Positions 1 through 12,351 of a stretch of DNA of 64,000 nucleotides are shown here, in pieces. Numbering within the stretch: the first letter of the stretch is position 1; every line of letters starts with the position of its first letter. The notes under the pieces were generated by a model. The model saw only the letters and a program-made list of their open reading frames with translations, searched no databases and was not told where the DNA came from. Where the stretch lies: positions 62,001 to 126,000 of the forward strand of contig PUQB01000407.1 in assembly GCA_003024785.1 (NCBI GenBank), given 5' to 3'. The translations under genes were made by a program, and so were the position numbers. Source of the DNA: Selaginella tamariscina. Lineage: Eukaryota > Streptophyta > Lycopodiopsida > Selaginellales > Selaginellaceae.

Positions 1-425
1 TAATGAGCTTAGTCATGAACCCAAGAACTTTCACTACATATACTATTTAATATATGTGATAGAGGCTCCTCTTTCCTATTTTGTGAAGTGGGCTAGCATA
101 GAATTTCATTCCCAATGGGAATATATTTATTGAGTTTAACCTAATGACCCATCAACCCCTAAACCCTAACCCAAGAGGTTTAAGGCATGGGGTTAGGTCA
201 GCCCTAAGGGTGTTTCTACCCATATTCGATATGCCAAACCCACCAAAACTAACCAATAACCCAACCGAGACATGGAAAACAAGGATAAGAATTTTCTAGA
301 AGATAGGTGTTACTTTTGCTTAGAGTTTCTCAAGGTATTTAGGGATAATCGGTCAAACTATAAACACCTAAGTGCACTAAACAGGGCTATTTCTCATTAT
401 ATTTAGGGCTTGCCAACATAGTTCA
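1..425 (-). mobile_element. Inverted fragment of large-LTR family
   Basis: Reverse-complemented, this stretch follows the 5' part of the LTR seen at 3038-4806 and 5031-6758. It shows the same order of landmarks: a 'talking' CTATGTTG/AAGCCC block near 410-425, the TTAGTGCACTTAGG block, a telomere-like CCCTAAACCCTAACCC run near 160-175, and the GCTAGCCCACTT block near 90-105. It is cut by the window edge on one side and lacks the LTR terminus on the other. It lies head to head with the direct copy that starts near 490, so the two form an inverted pair of LTR fragments. No coding sequence is visible. Confidence 0.75.
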
Positions 426-489
426 GTAATTAACAACATTCAACTTCAAAGTAAAAGTAGAGGTTATAATAAACCTATAACACTAATAA

Positions 490-1989
490 TGGTCTAGCCA
501 AGTATTGTTAGGTATTTGCAAGAAACTTTAGGCAAAGCTAGCACTTCTATTTAAAAAATTCTTACCTTGGTTTTTCGTGTCTTGATTAGGTTTTTGGTTG
601 GTTTTGGTGAGTTCAATATGTCAAATATGGGTAGAAAGACCCTTAGGGTTGACCTAACCCCATGCCTAAACCCCTTGGGCTAGGGTTTAAGGGTCGATGA
701 GTCGTTAGGTTAAACTCACCAAGTATATTCCCGTTGGGAATGATATTCTGTGCTAGCCCACTTTACAAAACAGGAAAATGGGGGGGGCTATCACATATAT
801 TAAGTAGTATATATAATGAGAGTTCTTGGATTCATAACTAAGCTTGTTGTTCTCCTACCGGTGTAAGATCTAGCTTGTGTCGTTAAGGCACAACACTTTG
901 TTATGCCACCTCAATTTCCAGATAATAAGGGTACGTCCCACCTTTGAGGTAGCCTATTCTTAACATTGGTGAATCCGTGCCATGGAGGTTTTATTAGAAT
1001 TCACATTCTAAGAGTTAAAGGTTGAGGCATGTCTCTAGCCTCCTCCTCCATGTCAAGCTAGGTGTAACACTCATAGTTAAGCAAGGCACATCCGTGTCTT
1101 TGTCTAACTGTGGGCGTAGGATCTTAGTTAATAGGTTTTCTTTACCAAATTCTTGACGGTTCATAGAGGGGTTCTAAAGTTGGCATTTGAGATCTACGTT
1201 CTTGGCACTTTGTGTAACTCTTGAATTTAAGGGGCTATGACACGATAGCCCACATTTAGGAAATAGTGTCACATGAAGATGTGACACAAGGCTGGATGGC
1301 ACACAATATAATGCTCGAGGCATGCCCTTTGGGGTTGTTTGATGGACTCAACGCCACTCTAACAAGCAGGCATGCTTATGCTCATATTAAGGTGCTAAGC
1401 CTTGGGCATTCGCTCAAGGGAGGTTAGGCCTCCTAACTAGATGTGCTATTGGCACATTGGCGGATCTTCTCCTTAGAAACCAAGGGTTGAATGATCTAAG
1501 CTCATTAGCAAAAATTCATTAATGAGGCACTTACAAGGTTGTGTACTTAGGGTTATCCAAACCTAGCCTTGGGGAGTTCACTTAGCAGAACACTTGTGTC
1601 TGCCTATGGTGCACACTCATGTCCTTACTAAGTATTAAACCTAGGTCTAGGGTATGACTTGGCCATTCAAACCCTTAGGGTTAATTGTGATCAAGATACC
1701 CCTTATTGCCCAAAAGGGGTTGTACTCAGACTGAGACAAGGGTGATTTCTTAAGGGATAAGTGACAATGCCTTAGCTCTATCACAAGGGTATGTGTGGGA
1801 CACATCTCCTTAGTGAGGTTAGGGCATGTGCTGTCTAAATCTCATGAGATAGGATCCAAAAGTTTACTTGGGTTATTTTCTAGGGTTTGAAGGGTAGTAT
1901 TGAAAGACTTAGCGTTGTTTACATAGGGTGTTGACGCTGAATGGCCACTTGGCAACCACGTGTTAACCCTTCGGGTTAAAACTCTGACA
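490..1989 (+). mobile_element. 5'-truncated large LTR (5' LTR of element A)
   Basis: Direct-orientation copy of the large LTR family, missing about 150 bp at its 5' end. It ends in ACTCTGACA at 1989 and is followed at once by a primer-binding site, so it was a 5' LTR. Internal landmarks match the solo LTR at 3038-4806 throughout: the telomere-like AGGGTTTAAGGG near 675, the GTGACACTG-like block near 1270, and a CCACGTG block near 1958. Divergence from the other copies is visible by eye, so this is an old insertion. Confidence 0.8.
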
Positions 1990-2937
1990 ATTGGTATCAG
2001 AGTCTATTCTTTGTGGTTAATAGGACTATCTAAAGTGTAATGTGTTTTAGGGTTTAGTTAGTTCTAAGTTCTTGAAGTACTCTATCACTTTGGGCTAACA
2101 CATTTGTATTTTGCACGAAGAGTTGGTCCTGAGATTTATAACTCTTTATATAACACATGCTTAGTAAGTGGGTGTGGGTTATGGACTCTAATGTTGAAAG
2201 TAGCACTTACTTTACCTTACATTTGCCCAATTTATTGTCCATGTTACTTTACCTTAAGTTTGTGCAGATTAACGTATTATACACTTCCACAAAACATAAC
2301 TAGTTAGTTTGTGCTTGAAATGGATCATGTGATATACTAAGTTTGCACATTATTGAATTTTTTTTCTTTTTTTTCTTTAAGGTGCATGAAATTGGGATAA
2401 CACATGATTAGTGAATGACAATGTCCATTGAGTTTTGGCTTAGGTCAATATTCAATATCAAGTTCTGTAATAGTGTTCAAATGGGGAAAGATTTATATTC
2501 AAATGTGGGTCTTTGACTTCAGAAAAAATGGGCATTCTAATAGAAAGTGCAATGAGTTTTCATTATAGCGCATGTTTTCAAGAGTGTAACTCAATAAGCA
2601 GGCTACGGTGTTGGACTTATGGTATAACAAAAAAAAGAGTTGGGATTAATATATAATAAATGTTAAGTAGATGGATCAAAGATTTAATGTAGTTGAAATA
2701 TTGTTTGATGTTTACATTATTTCAATGATGCTAGTTACAAGTGACATTAGATTGATTTTATTGATGAATTCAAATCCCTTGATTTGAACAAAGTATAACA
2801 TGAAACCTAGTTAGTTGTAAGTGCGCACTCTGTCAAGTTAGCTAACTTGGCTAACTTGATTACAATTATATCTTATATAAGATCATAAAAGAGATTTGGA
2901 TAATAGCTTGTCAATTTGGCATTCTTATCAGTTTTTA
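1990..2937 (+). mobile_element. Element A: PBS and truncated internal region
   Basis: Positions 1992-2003 read TGGTATCAGAGT, one base off the standard initiator-tRNA-Met primer-binding site of plant LTR retrotransposons (TGGTATCAGAGC). Downstream DNA runs parallel to the internal region of element B that starts at 6759 (shared blocks such as TTAGGGTTTAGTTAGTTCTA near 2048). No gag or pol reading frame is visible, and short frames here carry no retroviral motif. The similarity stops near 2930, where a fragment of a different LTR begins. Confidence 0.7.
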
Positions 2938-3032
2938 TGACCCGTATGACGAATCAAAGAATATTTCTCATAAAGGTATAAACCAGAATATTTCCACAAG
3001 GTTATACATAGATCTAAAAGAATCCAAAAAGG
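2938..3032 (+). mobile_element. Fragment of the small (about 208 bp) LTR family
   Basis: The stretch beginning TGACCCGTATGACGAATC matches the start of the small LTR at 16312-16519 (blocks AATCAAAGAATAT, AAGGTATAA and GATCTAA appear in the same order and spacing). It is interrupted by the insertion of the solo large LTR, so it was the older resident. No coding sequence. Confidence 0.6.
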
Positions 3033-4811
3033 ATATATGTCATAGTTTTTACTATGACTCCTCTTTACTTTGGACGTTGACTGTTGTTACCTACTGTACT
3101 ATGTTGACAAGCCCTAGATGTAGTGAGAAACAGCCCCGCTTAGTGCACTTAGGTGTTTAGAGGTAGTCCGGCCGGCTGTCCTTAGATATCTCGAGAAACT
3201 CTAAGCGAAGGTAGCACTTACCTTCTAGAAAACTCTTACCCTCGTTTTTCGTGTCCCGGTTGGATTAATGGTTAGTTCCGGTGAGTTCGGCATGTCGGAT
3301 ATGCTTAGAAATACCCCAGGTTTGATAGGTTAGGGTTTAGGGTTGATGGATACTACTCACCAAGTATGTTCCCTCTGGGAATGAGATTTCAGTGCTAGCC
3401 CACTTATGTAACAGGAAAACAGGGGGGGGGGGGCTCTATCACATAAATAAGGTAGTATATAGGAGTGAGGGTTCCTGGGTTCATGACTGAGCTCGTTACT
3501 CTCTCCCGGTGCAAGCTCTAGCTTGTGTCGTCAAGGCACAACCCTCTGTTGTGCGCCCTAACTTCCAAATGCCAGGGGTACGTCCCACCTTCGGGGTAGC
3601 TTACCCTTAACATTGGCGAATCCATGCTTGGGAGGTCTTGTCGAAATGCACGTTCCAAGAGGCAGAGGTTGAGGCTTGTCTCCAGCCTCCACCTCCAACG
3701 TCAAAGCTAGGTGTAGCACTCACGGCCAAGCAAGGCACATCCGTGTCCTTGTCCAATTATGGGCGTGGGATCTTGTTTGACAAGTTCACGTTACTTGGTT
3801 CCTGAGGGTTCATAGAGGGGTTCTAGAGTTGGCATTAGGAAGCCACGTTTGTGACTTGGTGCAACTCTTGAATCTAAGGGCTATGCTTGATAGCCCACAT
3901 CGGGGAAGGCAGTGTCACATGGAGATGTGACACTGGGTTAAACGTCACATGGTACATAAACGCCTGAGGCACGCCCTTTGGGTTTTATCATGGGCTGTCA
4001 CCAAGGGGTTGGATACTTTAGCAAACAGACATGCTTGTGCTTGCACTAGGGTGCTAAGCCTTGGCATCCGCTCAAGGGAGTTAGGTCTCATAACTAGGTG
4101 TGCTTTGGCACACTTGGCTAGGAGAGTGTTCTCCTTGGAATTCAAGGGTTGAACAACCTAAACATGTTAGCAAGAGCCCTTTCGTGAGGCACTCGCAAGT
4201 CATGTGCTTAGGGTATCCCAAACCTAGCCTTAGGGAGTTTGCTTAGCAGGACACTCGTGTTCGCCTACGGTGCACACTGTCCTCATTAATACTAGCTCTA
4301 GGTCTAGGGTATAACTTGGCCACTCAAACCCTTAGGGGTTAGTCGTGGTTCAGGGTACCCCTTGTCGCCCTAAAGGGGTTGTACTCCCGGATGAGGGTGA
4401 TTCCTCAAGGGGTAAGTGACGATGCCTTAGCTCTGTCTAGGGGTATGTGTGGAACACATGTCTCCTTGATGGGGGTTAGGGCATGAGCCTGTCTAGGTCT
4501 TCTAGGGCAAGACCCTAAGTCAACTAGGGTTATCCCTCAAGGGTTTTGGGGGCAGACACTCTAGGGAGACTTAGGCTAAACCCTAAATCAACTAGGGTTA
4601 TCCCTCAAGGGTTTTGGGGGTAGACACTCTAGGGAGACTTAGGCTAAACCCTAAGTCTCCTGTCCACTTGGGCATTAGAGTCTAACCCTAGGGGTCGTTG
4701 GGGTTGTTATGGGAAACTTAGCGTTGCTCACACAGGGTGATGACGCCAAATGGCCACCTGGCAGCCACGTCGCCACGTGTTGGCCTTTTGGGTTAAAACT
4801 CTGACAATATA
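3033..4811 (+). mobile_element. Solo LTR of the large family with 5-bp target duplication
   Basis: LTR body 3038-4806 (1769 bp) starts TGTCATAG and ends CTGACA. It is flanked on both sides by the perfect direct repeat ATATA (3033-3037 and 4807-4811). Neither a primer-binding site nor a polypurine tract adjoins it. This is the classic product of recombination between the two LTRs of one element. The first 21 bases form a hairpin with an 8-bp stem (GTCATAGT/ACTATGAC). A 68-bp tandem duplication lies at 4513-4648. A G-run of ten sits near 3421-3432. Confidence 0.9.
4513..4648 (+). repeat. 68-bp tandem duplication inside the solo LTR
   Basis: Two adjacent units, 4513-4580 and 4581-4648, differ at two or three bases (for example CCCTAAGTC against CCCTAAATC, and GGGGGCAGAC against GGGGGTAGAC). 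Neither the 5' LTR of element B nor its 3' LTR shows the duplicate, so it arose in this copy or its recent lineage. Confidence 0.85.
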
Positions 4812-5030
4812 GATCTAAGGTATAAAAGGGAATTAAGAAAATTAAGGAAAGCATGTCATGAATATTTTTATGATCTAAATATATTTAAAAATTATTAAAC
4901 ATGTCATTAACAATATAAAATCTCCACCACGTACACTAGTATTCAAGCATATACCATAGATATTCTAATTTAAAAAGATCTTTTAAAGAAAATGAAAAAA
5001 CGTTCCAAATAAATATTTTAAATTTAATAT
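4812..5030. other. AT-rich spacer between solo LTR and element B
   Basis: About 220 bp of AT-rich DNA with no reading frame, repeat or motif that I recognise. The five bases before element B (5026-5030, AATAT) do not match the five bases after its 3' LTR (17407-17411), so no target duplication is evident for element B. Confidence 0.5.
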
Positions 5031-6758
5031 TGTCATAATTTTTACTATGACTCGACCCTTTACTTTGAACGTTGACTGTTGTTACCTACTGTACTATGTT
5101 GATGGACCCTAGATGTAGTAGGAAACAGGCCCACTTAGTGCACTTGGGTATCTGGTGATGGTCCGGCCGGGTGTCATTAGGTATTTATAAAAAACTCTAA
5201 GCGAAGCTAGAACTTACCTTCTAGAAAACTCTTACCCTGGTTTTCCGTGTCCTGGTTGGGTTAATGGTTAGTTCCGGTGAGTTCGACATGTTAGATATGT
5301 TTAGAAATACCCCTAGGTTTGACAGGTTAGGGTTTAGGGGGTCGATGGATAACTCACCAAGTATATTCCCTTTGGGAATGAGATTTTAGTGCTAGCCCAC
5401 TTATGTAAACAGGAAAACAGGGGGGGGGGCCTCTATCACATAAATAAGGTAGTATATAGGAGGCATTGCCTCTTGAATATTTTGCAAATCACTTGTTTGC
5501 TCCCTTTCACATTTATTTGTTGACACTATCTCGTTGAGGGTTCCTGGGTTCATGACTGAGCTCGTTACACTTCTCTGGTGCAAGCTCTAGCTTGTGTCAT
5601 CAAGGCACAACCCTTTGTTGTGCCGCCCTAACTTCCAGATGATAGGGGTACGTCCCACCTTTGGGGTAACTTACCCTTAATGTTAGTGAATCCATGCCTG
5701 GAGGGTCTTGTTGGGATGCACGTTCCAAGAGGCAGAGGTTGAGACTTGTCTCTAGCCTCCTCCTGCACGTCAAGTTAGGTGTAGCACTCATGGCCAAGCA
5801 AGGCACATCCGTGTCCTTGACTAACTGTGGGTGTGGAATCTTGTTTGACAGGTTCATAATACCAATTCCTGAGGGTTCACTAGGGGGTTCTAGAGTTGGC
5901 ATTTAGGAGCCACGTTTGTGGCACTTGGTGCCTCTCTTGAATCTAAGGGCTATGGCATGATAGCCCACATCGGGGAAGGTAGTGTCACATGGAGATGTGA
6001 CACTGGGCTAAACGTCACACGATACAATGCCCAAGGCACGCCCTTTGGGGTTGTATCATAGGCTTGTCGCCAAGGGGTTGGATACTCTAACAAACAGGCA
6101 TGCTTGTGCTCGCGCTAGGGTGCTAAGCCTTGCGCATTTACTCAAGGGAGGTTAGGTCGTAACTAGGTGTGCTTAGGCACACTTGGCTAGGGGAGTGTTC
6201 TCCTTGGAATCCAGGGGTTGAACAACCTAGCTTGTTAGCAGGAGCCTTTTTGTGAAGCACTCACAAGGTAAACCTAGCCTTAGGGAGTTTGCTTAGTAGA
6301 ACACTCATGTTTGCCTACGGTGCACACTCGTGTCCTCACTAAGTATTAGCCCTAGGTCTAGGGTATGACTTGGCCTCTCAACCCTTAGGGGTTAGTCGTG
6401 GTTCAGGGTACCCCTTATCGCCCTAAAGGGGTTGTACTCCTGAATGAGGGTGATTCCTTAAGGGGTAAGTGACAATGCCTTGGCTTTGTCACGGAGGTAT
6501 GTGTGAGACACATCTCCTTTGTAGGGTTAGGGCATGAGCCTGTCTAGGTCTACTAGGATAGGATCCTAAAGTCTACTCGGGTGGTCATTCTAAGGGACTT
6601 AGGGTAGGACTCTAAGTTTTTGCCTAATTGGGCCCTAAGTCAGACTCTTAGGGTTATCTTGGAAGACTTAATGTTGCTCATGCAGGGTGATGACGTCGAA
6701 TGGCCATTTGGCAGCCACGTGTTGTCATGTGTTAGCCCTTTGGGTTAAAACTTTGACA
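5031..6758 (+). mobile_element. 5' LTR of element B (large-LTR, non-coding family)
   Basis: Starts TGTCATAA and ends TTTGACA, 1728 bp, followed two bases later by TGGTATCGGAGC at 6761-6772, a near-perfect initiator-tRNA-Met binding site. The terminal hairpin is present with one mismatch. The telomere-like TTAGGGTTTAGGGGG lies near 5328. A short segment at 5461-5533 (GGAGGCATTGCC...) has no counterpart in the other LTRs and is a small insertion in this copy. Confidence 0.88.
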
Positions 6759-9700
6759 ATTGGTATCGGAGCTATTCTCTACGGTCAGTAGGACTGCCTA
6801 AAGTGTGGTGTGTTTTAGGGTTTAGTTAGTTCTAAATTCTTGAAGTACTCTATCACTTTTGGCTAACATCTGAATTCTACATGGAGAGATGGTCTTGAGA
6901 TCTATAACTCTTCATAGTACACCTACTCCACAAGTGGGTGTGGGTTATGGACTTCAATGTTGAAGGTACCACTTAGAAGGCAACTTCCAAGTTGTAGGTC
7001 AGGTTATTTTACCTTATGGATTTCAGGTTACTTTACCATATACTTCCCAAGACATGGCATGTTAGTTTGTTCTGGCTTACAAACTAAGTCTTGTGAGGTG
7101 GGTCTTGTAATATCCTAAGTCTACACATTATTGAAAATTTTTCTTTTTCTTTAAGGTGTTTAAATTTGGGATAACACATGATTTGAGAACGTGTATGTTC
7201 ATTGAGTTTTGGCTTAGGTCAAGATTCAATATCGGGTTCACAATAGTGTTCAAATGGGGAAAGCTTATGTTAAATGTGCGTCTTTGACTTCGGGAGAAGG
7301 GGCATATTCAAACATAAGATGAACACTACATTTTGACATAAAGTGTAAAATAAGCTCTCATTATAGTGCATGTTTTCGAGAGTGTAACTCTAGAAGCAGA
7401 CTATGGTGATGAACTTATAATACAATGAAATGTCAGATATTAACATATGATGAATATGTTAAGCAGTTGGTTGAAGATCCAATGTAATCAAAGTATTGTC
7501 CGATGTTCGCAATATTTTGATGACGCTAGCTACAAGTAACATTAGGTGAAATAGTTTACTAAGTTCAAGTACCCTGATTTGAACAAAGTACAACTTGAAA
7601 CCTTAGTTAGTTGTAAGCGTGCACTTTGTATTCAAGTTAGCTAGCTGACTAACTTGATTATGAAGTTATCTCATGTGGGATCATAAGAATGAAATAGAAT
7701 AATAGATTTTGGCAGTAGACGAATTTAATGTTGCATCCCTATCAATGCAGCTTTTGGATGGATGGCGTGATTATCATAAAAAGTAATGTTGGAAACATAC
7801 GTTTACATTTTCAGTTTACTGAGTAATGAAGGACTTGCATAGTGAAGGCGTTCGGCACACACTTGTGCATTTTCATTGTTAACTCTTTAATCTTGGAATT
7901 GTAACGTTGTTTGCAATGGGGATAAGCTCTTGAACAAGGGTGATTCCTTTTAAGAAGAGCATGATTTGGGATTCTCCACTTGTTTATCGACTAAGTAAGG
8001 AAACTTGCTAAGTTTGATAACTTATGTTGAGAATTATCAATGAGCAGTAACAGTCGGATTTCCATTGGAGGTTTAAGTGCATGTACCTCCTAAGAAGTAT
8101 GTATTCGATGAGAATTAGAAGTTGTATTAATTTCAATATCGATTTATTTTAGAGTCGAATACGATTATTCAAAAGACGGTTTCTTGACTCTGCATCATGG
8201 TCGCAAATGTGGGCACTTAAAAACAAATAAAGTATGTATCTTCAATCTTTCAGAATATTGAAAAAATAAACTATTCTTGACTCAAGGTTTGATTATATTC
8301 CTTGGGTTAGTTGTTGGTTCTATCTCAAGGTTTGATGGTGTTCCTTGAGTTTACTTTAACATTCTTGAAATACGATATCGAATTTGGATTAACTCAAGAA
8401 GTGGTGTCCCTTCTTCTATTCAAGGTTCCAATGTATGGTCAATATGCAGTTCAAGAATATGAGGTTTCCTATCACCTCATCTGTTGAGATATTTATATTC
8501 TAACTTTAGAAGTATTTGTGACAATCTTTTAAGATTGATTATAAATGACTTGAAAGTATGGTATGATATCTCTCAATATTGAGTTTGGAGCGCTCAATAT
8601 TAAACTTGGTTATGATCACATGAAGTGGCCATAATCATAAAAAAAAGACTCAAGCAGACTGAGTTGACACTTTGGTAAGGCACTACCTTAGTGTTATAAC
8701 TTGAAACGTTTTTCAAGTTAGTTGAGAAATAAGGCATTTCTCAATATTGCTTGACAATGTGGTACTTTGGATTACTAGGTGTCTAAATGGAATAATGTAT
8801 CTTAGTTGACGTACTGAACTAGATATTTTATTCATGTTTGGGGAGATCTATTGAATTATAAGGTATGACTGAAACATGAAGTTGATATAACACTTCAGTG
8901 TTATGATAACATTTATGTGGAGGTTGATATTTACTAAATCAGTTAGATGAACCAGACACTAGTTCATGATTCCTCTTAGTCTCTAAACAAAGTTCCTCGG
9001 AATACTGTCATAACATTATGTTTCCATCTCAAAACTGAAGTTCGATTCATGTAAACTAAGACCATGTCTATATTATAGTTGTAGCATTTCGATAAATTGA
9101 TATGATTATAAGTTTATATCGCTAGTATAATAACTAGTTAATAAGCTTAGATTTGAACGTTAAAACGATCATTATCCATTCGAAAGTATCAATATCGAAA
9201 TTGCAACTATTTATAGAATAAGGATTAGTTTTAAAAAGATGTTTATCAAAACACTAATTGCTCAATTATGAAAATGCTATACTTCAGTATAGTGTTGAGA
9301 AACATTTACATAATTAGTTGAGAAAATAAATATAATGTTACGAAGGTGTGCATATTTGAGTTCAAGGAGACTCTTATCGTGGAAACTAAGTTTTGAAATT
9401 TGGTATTTTTAAACTTATGAGATGAAAGTTAGGAATTATGAATGGCATCTAGTATGTTGTGCTCTTTGGAGAATGAGTACAATAAATGTGTTAATTAAGA
9501 CACATTACTATCTTAGAGATGAGTTGAATTTCCTGGTTTCCCATTAGTTTTTAAAGAAAGGTATGTTAGCTTATCTGGTCCCTGAACTGGTCGGTGTTAT
9601 GAAAGAGTACAAAGCTAGGTTCGAAAGACAAATGGCAGTGCTATCACACTTGTCGCGGATTTGACTGAATTTGATTCCTATGGGAATAAATTTATGTTAA

Positions 9701-10464
9701 TAACACACCAAGTGGATGGCTTTTGGCAAGTTGGCAGACCTTGTTGTATACATGTGTACACCATGCACCTCTGTGATCGCCTCTGGCCAGATTGACATGT
9801 TACAAAGAACAGGGTTTTCGAATTGTACTCTTAGTATCGGAAAAGAGCTTGATTCCGATAAAAGTCTCATACTTAGTCTGGCGTAGCTACTAGAGAGATA
9901 GGTATAGTAGCAGACCCTTATGAAAAGGGTAATGAGAAACACCGAGGGATGCAAATGTAAGCTATAATACCGTAACATGTGGAGATGTGGACCATTGGAA
10001 AATCAAAGAAATGCGAAGGTGTTTGGTAAGCATTTGAGAAGTGCTTGTTGTGCTAGATGACAGAGGTCGTCAACAGCGTTTAATATTAAGGAATAAAGCA
10101 AGTTTATTTCTTAACCAAGGGGCCGGCAACAACACTAACTAGAGGCCTCCAATATAAATTCTAGTTAAGTAAAGAAATTAACCATTGTGTTGTGTGCGTC
10201 GGGTGACAGACTTTGCAGACGTGCAAAAGGTCTCCAAGTGACTTCATGTCGCAGGTGGTGCCTCCGGCAGCTGGGTTTACGACTCAGTGAACGACGGTTC
10301 TGAAGTACTTGGTTTGCGTAATGCAAGGGGGTAATAAAATTATGTGAACTTTTGGCTGACTCCGCATAGAGTGATATGTTAGTTTTGGTTAGTTTTTTCT
10401 AACATTATCTAGTCTTGGAGTTGGACGTCAACGAGGACGTTGACATTTTCAAAGGCGGGGAGTG
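6759..10464 (+). mobile_element. Element B internal region, no gag-pol (LARD-like)
   Basis: This 3.7-kb internal domain sits between a primer-binding site (6761-6772) and a purine-rich AAAGGCGGGGAGTG tract (10451-10464) that abuts the 3' LTR. I find no reading frame longer than about 95 codons, and none carries capsid, protease, reverse transcriptase, RNase H or integrase motifs. Large LTRs around a long non-coding core fit the definition of a LARD (large retrotransposon derivative) mobilised in trans. A heavily decayed gag cannot be excluded. A G+C-richer stretch at 10180-10330 is the only compositional change. Confidence 0.75.
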
Positions 10465-12147
10465 TGTCATAGTTTTTACTATGACTCCTCTTTACTTTGG
10501 ACGTTGACTGTTGTTACCTACTGTACTATGTTGATAAGCCCTAGATGTAGTAGAAACAGGCCCGCTTAGTGCACTTGGGTATCTATGATGGTCCGGCCGG
10601 GTGTCATTAGGTATTTGCAGAAACTCTAGGCGAAGCTAGCACTTACCTTCTAGAAAACTCTTACCCTGGTTTTCCGTGTCCCGGTTGGATTAATGGCTAG
10701 TTCCGGTGAGTTCGGCATGTCGGATATGCTTAGAAATACCCCAGGTTTGACAGGTTAGGGTTTAGGGGTCGATGGATAACTCACCAAGTATATTCCCTCT
10801 GGGAATGAGATTTCAGTGCTAGCCCACTTATGTAAACAGGAAAACAGGGGGGGGGGCCTCTGTCACATAAATAAGGTAGTATATAGGAGTGAGGGTTCCT
10901 GGGTTCATGACTGAGCTCGTTACTCTTCTCCCGGTGCAAGCTCTAGCTTGTGTCGTCAAGGCACAACCCTTGTTGTGCCGCCCTAACTTCCAGATGCCAG
11001 GGGTACGTCCCACCTTCGGGGTAGCTTACCCTTAACGTTGGCGAATCCATGCCTGGAGGTCTTGTCGGAATGCACGTTCCAAGAGGCAGAGTTGAGGCTT
11101 GTCTCCAGCCTCCTCCTCCACGTCAAGCTAGGTGTAGCACTCATGGCCAAGCAAGGCACATCCGTGTCCTTGTCCAACTGTGGGTGTGGGATCTTGTTTG
11201 ACAGGTTCACATACCAATTCCTGAGGGTTCATTGGGGGTTTAGAGTTGGCATTTAGGAGCCACGTTTGTGGCACTTGGTGCAACTCTTGAATCTAAGGGC
11301 TATGGCATGATAGCCCACATCAGGGAAGGCAGTGTCACATGGAGATGTGATCTTGTTTGACAGGTTCACAATACCAATTCCTGAGGGTTCACTAGGGGGT
11401 TCTAGAGTTGGCATTTAGGAGCCACGTTTGTGGCACTTGGTGCGTCTCTTGAATCTAAGGGCTATGGCATGATAACCCACATTGGGGAAGGCAGTGTCAC
11501 ATGGAGATGTGACACTAGGCTAAAGGTCACACGATACAACGCCCAAGGCACACCCTTTGGGGTTGTGTCATAGGCTTGTCGCCAAGGGGTTGGATACTCT
11601 GACAAATAGGCATGCTTGTGCTCGCGCTAGGGTGCTAAGCCTTGCGCATTTACTCAAGGGAGGTTAGGTCTCGTAACTAGTTGTGCTTAGGCACACTTGG
11701 CTAGGGGAGTGTTCTCCTTGGAATCCAGGGGTTGAACAACCTAGCTTGTCAGTAGGAGCCTTTTCGTGAAGCACTCGCAAGGTCATGTACTTAGGGTTAT
11801 CCAAACCTAGCATTAGGGAGTTTGCTTAGCAGAACACTCGTGTTCGCCTACGGTGCACACTCATGTCCTCACTAAGTATTAGCCCTAGGTCTAGGGTATG
11901 ACTTGGCCTCTCAACCCTTAGGGGTTAGTCGTGGTTCAGGGTACCCCTTGTCACCCTAAAGGGGTTGTACTCCCGAATGAGGGTGATTTCTCAAGGGGTA
12001 AGTGACGATGCCTTGGCTTTGTTACGGGGGTATGTGTGAGACACATCTCCTTTGTGGGGTTAGGCATGAGCCTATCTAGGTCTACTAGGACAGGACTACT
12101 CGAGTTATCCTCTAGGGTTCAAGGGATGGTCATTCTAAGGGACTTAG
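10465..12147 (+). mobile_element. 3' LTR of element B, left part
   Basis: Starts TGTCATAG directly after the polypurine tract and has the perfect 8-bp-stem terminal hairpin. It follows the 5' LTR until GGGACTTAG at 12147, where a composite insertion begins; the LTR resumes near 17254. A 120-bp stretch repeats within it: the GATCTTGTTTGACAGGTTCAC block occurs near 11190 and again near 11350, so the segment of about 160 bp is tandemly duplicated in this copy. Confidence 0.85.
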
Positions 12148-12351
12148 CACCACTACGTGCAAACTAGAGACCCTCACAAAACCACCCGACCTCCCCCGAG
12201 CTGTCTCTAATCTCCACACGTGCTCTCCAAAAAGGCTTCCAATCTTAATGTGCCCTTAATTCTCTCTTAGATCTAGGTATAGCTCCTTAGGAATATTCTA
12301 GCTTATACCTTTCTGGGGAATATTCTTTGATTTGTTATATGGGTCATAACA
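12148..12351 (-). mobile_element. Small LTR (minus orientation) of the composite insertion
   Basis: On the minus strand this reads TGTTATGACCC...GTAGTGGTG and matches the LTR at 16312-16519. It is preceded on the minus strand by a purine-rich tract (complement of 12352-12364), as expected for the 3' LTR of a minus-strand Ty3/gypsy element. Its outer end is joined directly to the large LTR. Confidence 0.8.

Noticed and set aside
160-176. Telomere end of a chromosome
   Set aside because: Only two heptamers, and they lie at a fixed position within each LTR copy, so this is LTR sequence rather than a telomere.
5694-5906. Frames of 70-100 codons inside the large LTRs, also at 11038-11256
   Set aside because: They recur because the LTRs are copies; length and content differ between copies and no motif is present.
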